This document shows, in pieces, positions 56,326 to 64,000 of a stretch of DNA of 64,000 nt. The position numbers and the translations under genes were made by a program. Under the pieces are notes generated by a model that made no database searches, was not told where the DNA came from, and saw only the letters and a program-made list of their open reading frames with translations. Origin of the DNA: Anthoceros angustus. Lineage: Eukaryota > Streptophyta > Anthocerotopsida > Anthocerotales > Anthocerotaceae. Every line of letters begins with the position of its first letter. Within the stretch, counting starts at the first letter, position 1. The DNA is taken from NCBI GenBank assembly GCA_010909165.1, contig MU008198.1:186001-250000 (forward strand), written 5' to 3'.

Positions 56326-57715
56326 GCCCTTGGAACTTCAATTCGATGACCATGGTGTGTTCGTTAGTACTCTGTTTCAAATGTTCATACCTCCGCCATC
56401 CAATGCGTAACACTTTTAAAACTGACACAACATTGCAACTGTCCCGTGAGAAAATTGAGAACATTGCGACGATAGGTTGCTTGTTCTACCTCGAGCAATC
56501 CTTGCAAATATATTTCCTTTCGAGGCAATCCCAAGCGATATCCGAGGCTCTCTATATTCTTCTTCTTTCCCAATTGCAGAAACAACTGCCCAAATGCGAA
56601 GACCATGCGTTGTGTATTTCTTCAACGCTTCGCATTGGACGATTTTGAAAACGACTACACTTTGGTATCTTCACTTTTGGAAAATGTTTCTTCCATAAGG
56701 CATGTATGAGAATGAGAGACGTTGGTCAACCCAGCTCTTGAAACCTCCCGCTTGTAGTCCCGGAATATCTCTCCTTTGGTATATGAATCGCAAGTTAAAA
56801 TCAAACATTGGGCATGCTCAGTTAGCTTGAAAAACTTTTCCATCCAAGCAATGCATTCCGAACATGATCTTGGGCCATGCCCTTGGAACGATGACCATGG
56901 TGTGTTCGTTAGTACTCTGCTTCAAATGTTCATACCTCCGCCATCCAATGCGTAACACTTTTACTTCAACATTGCAACTGTCTCCGGAGAAAATTGAGAA
57001 CATTGCGACCGATAGGTTGCTTGTTCTACCTCGAGCAATCCTTGCAAATATATTTCCTGCATTCTCGAGGCAATCCCGAGCGATATCGAGGCTCTCTATA
57101 TTCTTCTTTCCCAATTGCAAAACAACTGCGCTTCTGACAATCAAGACCATGCGTTGTGTATTTCTTCAACGCTTCGCATTGGACGATTTTGAAAACGACT
57201 ACACTTTGGTATCTTCACTTTTGGAAAATGTTTCTTCCATAAGGCATGTGAGAATGAGAGACGTTGGTCAACCCACTCTTGAAACCTCCCGCTTTGTAGT
57301 CCCGGAATATCTCCTTTGGTATATGAATCGCAAGTTAAAATCAAACATTGGGCATGCTCACCGTTAGCTTGAAAAACTTTTCCATCCAAGCAATGCATTC
57401 CGAACATGATCTTCGCCATGCCCTTGGAACTTCGATGACCATGGTGTGTTCGTTAGTACTCTGCTTCAAATGTTCATACCTCCGCCATCCAATAACACTT
57501 TTCCGAAACTGACACAACATTGCAACTGTCCCTGGAGAAAATTGAGAACATTGCGACCAAGATAGGTTGCTTGTTCTACCTCGAGCAATCCTTGCAAATA
57601 TATTTCCTGCATTCTCGAGGCAATCCGAAGCGATATCCGAGGCTCTCTATATTCTTCTTTCCCAATTGCAAAACAACTGCGCTGAATGCGAAGACCATGC
57701 GTTGTATTTCTTCAA
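56078..57715. repeat. Tandem array of about 545-bp units (three copies)
   Basis: Units begin at the tcgcattggacgattttg phrase at 56081, 56630 and 57174, with spacing 549 and 544 bp. A further single copy lies at 54706-55240. Each encodes on minus the N-terminal part of the DUF7869-like gene (GRTSNLS, WRRYEHLKQSTNEH, WMEKFFKL, KKHFPKVKI). Copies differ by many short indels that break the frame at different places. Confidence 0.9.
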
Positions 57716-58370
57716 CGCATGCCTTCATGGTCCTCTTCAATCTCCGGCTTGGATAATGTCTCGCTTCACCGGACAATGTGGACTCGAGCTCGCGTGAAAG
57801 GCTCGGCTGGATGCCCTTGGTGGTGTTCTGCCCGCATCCTCCTTCCCGCAAAATTCAGTCCCATCATTCCCGACCTCCTCCATGGAGCGATGAAGAAACA
57901 ATTTCCGTCCATCTTGACCTCGTTCCTAATGTCCGGATTTGGCGTGGTATCCGAATGCTTGGCCTACCTCCTCCCTTCTTCAACCGGAGTTGTATCGATG
58001 ATGAGACCTTGATGCCTTCCATGCTCGGAGTGGTGTCCATGATTGTCACCTTCTCAATCTTCCGACGGCCTTGATCACGGCGATGCACTGAAAACATCAA
58101 TCCGTGAAACATTTTCGAGACCAGCCACGCCGATGGCCTTCCATTCGCCCGACTTGACCGCACGAGTAGGATGGAAGCGCTCAGATTTCACCGCTCCTTC
58201 AAACTTGGAGCACCGGTCCGCAACTATGAGACGAAGAAGTGCGTACTATGGAGTTTGTCCATCCGTGTTTGAACGTTAAAATATGCATACATGATTATGG
58301 TGGCGTGTTTAACCCGTTATAGTAGCCGCCAATGTTAATTACCAAACGTTCGGCTTGAAATAAGGGCTAT
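57716..58370. other. Unassigned element sequence
   Basis: Follows the last 545-bp unit. Frames on both strands are open for 75-110 residues (for example plus 57686-58012, minus 58163-57864), but no family is recognisable. AT-richer at the right end. Confidence 0.35.
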
Positions 58371-58454
58371 AACGGAAACCCTAACCTAACCTTCAACCCG
58401 CAGTTAGTTAACCCACGGTTAGGCAAGTTTGAGATTCCCTTCCGCCTAAGTGAC

Positions 58455-58935
58455 ATGGGCAAGAGTGCGCGCGTTGCTGGTGTGCGACTTGCATCTGAGG
58501 TGAGCGCGAGCGTTGCTGGTGTCCGACTTGCTTGAGCGATTGCAGGCGTTTTCAGACACAAGGCATCCGCGGTTTTATCGGGAATCGTGGATGCACATGT
58601 GAGAAGAGCGGCGCGTTCTGGTGGGCGACTTCCAGGTGCTCTTGGAGGCGTGCATCTCCCATGTGCATCTGCGACTTGAGGGTCTCTCGGTGACAAGGAA
58701 TCCGCGTGTTGGGCATGAGTTGTGTGCTTTGAATCGGTGGCTGGTTGAGCGCAAGCGACATAGGGAAGACCGCAAGCGTTGCTGGTGTCCGTCTTGCTTG
58801 AGCGATTGCAGGCGTTTTCAGACACAAGGCATCCGCGGTTTTGTACTGAGAATCGTGGCTGGATGCACACATGTGAGACAGGCAAGAGCGCGCGCGTTGC
58901 TGGTGGGCGACCTGCATCCTTGATTGGAGGCGGTA
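58455..58935. repeat. Higher-order direct repeat, period about 270 bp
   Basis: The block gcgttgctggtgtccg.cttgcttgagcgattgcagg, then cagacacaaggcatccgcgg and atgcacatgtgaga, occurs at about 58510-58610 and 58777-58880. A shorter piece (gcgcgcgttgctggtg.gcgac.tgcatc) occurs at about 58467-58495 and 58890-58918. Confidence 0.85.
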
Positions 58936-59196
58936 TCCGGCACAAGGGCTCCGCGTTTGACAGGCCTGTTGCTTTGAATCGCGGTTGAGGCGCCCAAGTG
59001 ACATAGGCGAGACCTCTCGTTCGGTTGGCAACCTCATGTGCGCTTGAGGCGTGTCGGACGAGCAACCAATCTTGAGCAACCGTGTGAAGTCTTGCGACCG
59101 GTGTGTGCGCCAAAATCGTGTGGGTGACAAAAGGCCTCGGTGTGTCGCGAGGCGGTGGTCGCGGTTGGTGCAGCAGCCTCATTGCTGGCTTATGTT

Positions 59197-59290
59197 ATGC
59201 ACCCTTGGTGCTTGGTGTGAAAGGCACCATGTGTTTGGGTCATGGCAGCCTTGGTGCTTGGTGTGGAAGGCACCCGGTGTTTGCTTGTGG
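59197..59290. repeat. Short tandem repeat
   Basis: The phrase ccttggtgcttggtgtg.aaggcacc..gtgttt is present twice (about 59204-59240 and 59250-59286). Confidence 0.8.
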
Positions 59291-59528
59291 CATGCGCTTG
59301 CTTGGTTGTCTTGAGTTCGCGTTTGTGGCGGGAAAGGGCTGAAGAGGCTTGTGAAGAAGAGCCTTCAGAAAGGGAGCCGAAATAGCGGTTTCGGATCTAT
59401 AATTTGGCTTGTTTCATGAAATGAAGACAACTTCAACATTCCATTCTTTCCGCATGGTTTGGTTGCCTCCGCTTTCCTCTAATGCTTGACGTGTGCATCT
59501 GCGGTTGTGACATGTCCATCCCAGACAA

Positions 59529-60127
59529 GTGCGTGCAAAACACGCCAACTTCGTAGAACCTCAACCTCAGCCGAAACCTCCAAAACGCAAAAGGACAGAA
59601 GTCAATGTCGAAGCACGAGCTTCCGGGAAACGGAAGAGTGCAGCAGGAGGAGGTTCGGGTGGTGGTCATGAACCACCAACATCCAGACCATCAGCTGCTG
59701 TAAAGTCGACTCTCCTCCCACAAGGAGCATCTGATAGCAAGAGTGGGCCTTCACAAGGGACATCACAGCGGAGGCCCAAGCCAAGCAAGGGAGCATCAGG
59801 GCTGCTGGATGACGGCATCAAAATTTTTCGATGATATCGGATTGTGCGGGGACCACATTGGAGAATCCTTTCTCTGGTGAGAAAAATGTGTTGACTGAGA
59901 TTTGCAGATCTATCGAGCAGGCTCTGGACAAGGAATGGTGCATACATGAAGAAGGGCCCGACTCTACAGAGAATTTTGATCCCATCCCAGGCTGGGTGAG
60001 CGGGTATATGGATGCGTTGAGGACACGAAGATTGTGGTTGGGTACATTCTATGGGCTTGGAAGTATGAAGTCCGCCGCAATGCGTAATCAAACTCTTGAT
60101 ATGCACAATGAGGAGAAGTTCTTTTGA
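59529..60127 (+). pseudogene. N-terminal coding part of a plus-strand element gene (two frames)
   Basis: A basic, low-complexity segment (KPPKRKRTEVNVEARASG, then a Gly/Ser/Pro-rich tail, 59529-59834) resembles a nuclear-localised linker. It shifts frame near 59820 into NVLTEICRSIEQALDKEWC, DPIPGWVSGYMDALRTRRL and GLGSMKSAAMRNQTLDMH, ending at 60127. Coding character is good, but I do not recognise the family. It lies upstream of array 3 and the ParB-like repeats on the same strand and may be the start of the same gene. Confidence 0.45.
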
Positions 60128-60304
60128 GGAATTCTAATCACCGCTGGTATTGAGTCACGGACAACTGATTCAAGGCGATGCAATACCCAAGACTGCGAAG
60201 TGGACTTGACGCCGCCATGACAAGTGACAAGGTATGTAGACGAAGAGAATCGACTCACCCACTTTTTTCGTGATTGCACCATCACCGCAGTCTTGGGAGA
60301 TGCA

Positions 60305-60742
60305 TCGGGCGCGCTGCGCGCGCAGCGCGCATGCGGCGCGCACTTGTGCGCGCACGCGCGCGCGCATGCGCGCGCGCGCCGCGCACGTGCGCGCGCGTCT
60401 GTGCGCGCACTGCGCGCGCGCACATGCGCGCACAGCGCGCAGAGTGCAGCGCGCGCGCATGCGCGCGCATGCGCGCGCGGCGCGCGCGCCGCGCGCGCAT
60501 GCGCGCGCATGCGGCGCGCGCGCGCACAGCAAGTCCGCGCGCGCACGCGCGCGCCGTGCGCGCGCACTTGTGCGCGCACGCGCGCGCGCGGCGCGCAGCG
60601 CGCGCACTTGTGCGCGCGCTGCACTGCGCATGCGCGATGCAGCGCGCACTTGTGCGCGCACTTCGGTGCGCGCGTGCGCGCACTGTGCGCGCACGCGCGC
60701 GCGTGCGCGCGCGCGGCGCGCGCGTGCCGCGCGCCTTGTGTA
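60305..60742. repeat. Alternating purine-pyrimidine GCGC array 3
   Basis: About 435 bp, the longest array, with motifs gcgcgc, atgcgcgc, cttgtgcgcgca and gtgcgcgc. Flanks (gcagtcttgggagatgcatcggg and cttgtgtacccgccgacg) are unrelated to those of arrays 1 and 2. All six frames are open and Ala/Arg-rich. Inverted and direct sub-repeats (cacttgtgcgcgca) recur five times or so. Confidence 0.9.
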
Positions 60743-60849
60743 CCCGCCGACGGTGGATGTTTCGGTTGATGCATCGGTTAATGGAGGCGTGGTTGTCTTT
60801 GTGATGACATTCGGGACTATCGGCGCTTTGTCCAAAAGAAATAGTTCGG

Positions 60850-61445
60850 GTTGATGATGATGAAGATGGCCGAACAAGCTTGTGAAAGCGATCCTCTCCG
60901 AGATAGCGATGGAGAGGCTAGGAAAAGCATTCGCCACGACCAAAAGCTCATCGGCCTCAATATGGGAAATTCGAACGATTCAATGGAACAGAAACAGAGG
61001 TACTTGCGGCCGTATAGATATTCGGATGACGATAGTGCGAATATGAAGAGCATGAAACCGCAAATGAAGATGTTGAGGACGACGAGATGCATCGGACAAG
61101 CGAGTTGAAGCACACGACAACAACAGAGAGGATATACATAGCGAGGGTGGCTCAAAACGTTCAAATGTCCCAAGAATCGCCATGCATTGGACGATGCCCA
61201 GCTTCTACAAAGTTTGGACAAGAGGGTCAAAGAATCATGAAGGAGCGAGCCGTGTACAACCAACCTCGAAGGAGGTAGACGGATGTTCCAGCCACCGCAA
61301 GGACGAAAGGTAAACCAAAAGCGGGGAAAAGAGGAAGAGTAATGACATTGACGAGACACCGGACGGGCGTCATCACCAAAGTCAGGCCGACGGACAACGA
61401 CAGAGTGGAGCGAGCCCAACAAAGATAAGGACCCGTTACATCAAA
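60850..61445 (+). other. Unassigned plus-strand segment before the ParB-like repeats
   Basis: Moderately AT-rich with short open frames (for example 60851-61108 with a Met/Asp-rich start). It joins at about 61400 to sequence also found upstream of repeat copy 3 (GASPTKIRTRYIKFES). It may contain degraded upstream exons of that gene. Confidence 0.35.
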
Positions 61446-62362
61446 TTCGAGTCAGCACAAAAAGAGGTGCATTCGCGAGATATGGTTGCCATCACCAAGT
61501 TGAGAAGCGCAGACTACATTACTCGTGACGCCGATCCAAGAGTGGATGAATCATGGGGAAAACATCTTCTCGGAAATTAAAAGGGACCTGCAAGAGGGAG
61601 TACTTCCTCTGCTATGTATGATCGATCCAAGGAGTGCAAGCGTGAGGTCTTTGACAAAGACAAGTTGAAAAGGCAGCAGACACCATGGGAGTATTGGGTG
61701 GGAACCACGCTTCTATGCTCCAACGCACTGTCTGTGAAGACCCGGAGAACTCACACTTCGATATGGAAGCTCATATATATGCAGCTTAACCTGTGCAGAT
61801 GCGTGTCCGCCACGATCACAATGTCAAGGCGATTTCCGGAAGAGGATGTCTTTCATTGAGCAAGTCCGTATATTCACGATGAAATGAAAATCGCGGTGAG
61901 GAGGGTATTAGCATTACAATGGATTGGAAGTACAATCTATATCGGATGCTAGGCGCCATCGGCGACGCTCGATCGGGAAGAAATGCGGCGACCGACGAGC
62001 TGCCGTTACTGCATTGCTAGTGTCCCGCCTCATGTGTGGACACGGGTGGACGAGGTTTTCGATCTTTGGGAGAGGGGTGAGCTTCCGAGCAAGGTAACCG
62101 GAAGAAAGGCAGCAAGAGGGGAAATCAAAACGTGGGGCCGGATACGAGCCATTGCGGGATCCAAATTTGATGATAAAGCCAATGCATGCGACCAATTGGA
62201 GAGTTTTCAGGCATGCCTGTGAAGCGGTGAAAGGATTATGTCGCTGGAGAAAGTGATTCAAGGCGAGTTGACCGTGAGCGGCATGAAAACGTGGATAACG
62301 AAGGCCAAGAAGTTGAATGTCATCCGCATGACATTTTGCTCGGGTGAGGTGCAATTCATTTG
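61400..62362 (+). pseudogene. ParB/sulfiredoxin-like element gene, repeat copy 1
   Basis: Read on plus with frame changes: GASPTKIRTRYIKFES, MVAITKLRSADYITRDADP, VDESWGKHLL, a LPLLCMID region, KLKRQQ, MDWKYNLYRMLGAIGDARSG, then VPPHVWTRVDEVFDLWERGEL, SKFDDKANACDQLESFQ and MKTWITKAKKLNVIRMTF. The repeat unit jumps at 62358 from VQFIC directly into the LRSADY block of copy 2, so the unit boundary is a recombination or assembly join. The ParB-like assignment rests mainly on copy 2. Confidence 0.45.
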
Positions 62363-63300
62363 CGAAGTTGAGAAGCGCAGACTACATTACTCGTGACGCC
62401 GATCCGAAGAGTGGATGAATCGTGGGGAAAACATCTTCTCCGGGAAATTAAAAAGGGACCCGTGCAAGAGGGAGTACTTCCTCTGCTATGTATGATCGAT
62501 CCAAGGGAGTGCGCAAGCGTAGAGGTCTTTGACAAAGACAAGTTGAAAAGGCAGCAGTACACCATGGGAGTATTGGGTGGGAACCACAGCTTCTATGCGT
62601 TCCAACGCCTGTACGCAGAAGACCCGGAGAACTCACACTTCCAAAGATATGGAAGCTCATATATATGCAGCTTAACCTGTGCAGATGCGTGTCCGCCACG
62701 ATCACAATGTCAAGGCGATTTCTAAGAGGATGTCTTTCATTGAGCAAGTCCGATATTCACGATGAAATGAAAATGAGGAGGGTATTAGCATTACAATGGA
62801 TTGGAAGTACAATCTATATCGGATGCTAGGCGCCATCGGCGACGCTCGATCGGGAAGAAATGCGACTTGTCGACGAAAACCGCTGCATGCATTGCTAGTG
62901 TCCCGCCTCATGTGTGGACACGGGTGGACGAGGTTTTCGATCTTTGGGAGAGGGGTGAGCTTCGAGCAAGGTAACCAAGAAAGGCAGCAAGAGGGGAAAT
63001 CAAAACGTGGGGCGGATACAGAGCCGATTGCGGGATCCAAATTTGATGATAAAGCCAATGCATGCGACCAATTGGAGAGTTTTCAGGCATGCCTGTGAAG
63101 CGTGAAAGGATTATGTCTGACCGGAGAAAGTGATTCAAGGCGAGTTGACCGTGAGCGGCATGAAAACGTGGATAACGGCCAAGAAGTTGAATGTCATCCG
63201 CATGATTTTGCTCGACCGAGGTGCAATTCATTTGCGTGTTGAGCGAGAATATCCGAGGCACTCAACACGAAGATATAGCGAAATTTCAACCGGTGTTTGA
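62363..63300 (+). pseudogene. ParB/sulfiredoxin-like element gene, repeat copy 2
   Basis: The best-preserved copy. One frame (62393-62725) reads RRVDESWGKHLLREIKK, VLPLLCMIDPRECASVEVFD, YTMGVLGGNHSFYAFQRLYA, then EDPENSHFQRYGS. A substrate-loop sequence GGNHSxxAxxxL after a beta-strand, preceded by I-x-x-x-R...DPR and LPLL-x-M, resembles the ParB-like N-terminal fold. A frame change leads to MSFIEQV then MDWKYNLYRMLGAIGDARSG (62796 on), VPPHVWTRVDEVFDLWERG and GELTVSGMKTWIT. It ends with VLSENIRGTQHEDIAKFQPVFDHI. Function unknown. Confidence 0.45.
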
Positions 63301-63383
63301 TCACATTGTAAGTACACGTGTCTTTCCGACACGAGTTAGCAAGTGCGCAAAACTAGTTTGCGCACTCGCCTTCATGTTGACCT

Positions 63384-64000
63384 ATGAACGCTCCATCTGT
63401 CACGGAACCAAGCGGTGAAGAGTACAAAGAGAAGATGATACCCGATAGCTTCAAAGAGCACATCAATGCGGCAAGAAATTGGAAGAGGGTGGAAGATTTG
63501 CGAGAGAGTGGAGCGAGCCCAACAAAGATAAGGACCCGTTACATCAAATTCGAGAGTCAAGACAAAAAGAGGTGCATTCCGACACGAATATGGTTGCCAT
63601 CACCAAGCCGAGAAGCGCAGACTACATTACTCGTGACGCCGATCCAAGAGTGGATGAATCATGGGGAAAACATCTTCTCCGGAAATTAAAAGGGACCTGC
63701 AAGAGGGAGTACTTCCTCCGCTATGTATGATCGATCCAAGGAGTGCGCAAGCGAGAGGTCTTTGACAAAGACAAGTTGAAAAGGCAGACACCATGGGAGT
63801 ATTGGGTGGGAACCATTTCTATGCTCCAACGCACGCAGAAGACCCGGAGAACTCACACTTCCGATATGGAAGCTCATATATATGCAGCTTAACCTGTGCA
63901 GATGCGTGTCCGCCACGATCACAATGTCAAGGCAGATTTCTAAGAGGATGTCTTTCATTGAGCAAGTCCGTATATTCACGATGAAATGAAAATCGAAATG
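63384..64000 (+). pseudogene. ParB/sulfiredoxin-like element gene, repeat copy 3 (runs off the window)
   Basis: Starts with upstream sequence missing from copy 2: PSGEEYKEKMIPDSFKEHIN, NWKRVEDLRESGASPTKIRT, then KPRSADYITRDADPRVDESW and GKHLLRKLKGTCKREYF. The GGNHS box is disrupted by a deletion (tgggtgggaaccatttctatg) relative to copy 2. Truncated by the window end. Confidence 0.45.

Noticed and set aside
56078-57715. CRISPR-like array
   Set aside because: Units are 545 bp direct duplications of coding sequence in a eukaryotic genome; no short repeat-spacer structure.
58367-59182. 271-residue minus-strand frame with His/Pro/Arg-rich sequence
   Set aside because: It lies entirely in CpG-rich tandem repeats and repeats itself internally with the DNA period; no domain seen.
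60274-60804. Ala/Arg/His/Cys-rich proteins of 130-260 residues in all six frames
   Set aside because: Same reason: a compositional artefact of array 3 without start context, domain or conserved flank.

Overview
The window is nuclear DNA of a land plant. Genes are spliced with GT-AG introns of about 80-150 bp. They include a type I MADS-box factor, a chloroplast PPR protein matching HCF152, GT92 (galactan-synthase-type) glycosyltransferases, a Stig1-type cysteine-rich peptide and a G-type lectin receptor kinase. A broken PLS-class PPR gene, DUF7869-like element genes and a restriction-like-endonuclease LINE lean towards a fern, lycophyte or bryophyte rather than a flowering plant; that placement is inference.

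Layout. 0-6.7 kb: low-information DNA, a MADS gene (minus) and a PPR pseudogene. 6.75-9.25 kb: intronless HCF152-type PPR gene. 9.3-13.7 kb: AT-rich intergenic DNA with direct repeats and a fold-back-like inverted repeat. 13.7-22.4 kb: three paralogous five-exon GT92 genes, two in tandem on plus and one convergent on minus, all rebuilt here with consistent splice phases. 24-27 kb: a decayed LINE with an internal duplication and a 65-bp near-perfect palindrome near its 3' end. 27.7-37.7 kb: a decayed RLE-type LINE on minus, split inside its reverse transcriptase by a 6.7-kb Ty1/copia element with LTRs, tRNA primer site and a short duplicated flank. 39.8-40.4 kb: Stig1-like gene (minus). 42.0-45.0 kb: lectin receptor kinase (minus) whose kinase domain has lost key catalytic residues.

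48.9-64 kb is the unusual part. A spliced minus-strand gene carries a tyrosine-recombinase-like (Crypton/QRICH1/ZMYM2-type) domain with its HxxR residues replaced; seven exons join in phase but two in-frame stops are present. Next comes a minus-strand DUF7869-like gene in several partial tandem copies, with long alternating purine-pyrimidine GCGC arrays (open in all six frames) at the same place in two copies. A third GCGC array lies in a plus-strand element whose repeated coding unit resembles a ParB/sulfiredoxin-like domain. Copies differ by many 1-6 base indels, so either decay or unpolished long-read consensus is likely.

The host genes are independent loci. HCF152 would act in chloroplast RNA processing, the GT92 proteins in the Golgi on wall galactan, and the Stig1 protein and receptor kinase at the cell surface. 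No operon-like organisation is expected or seen.
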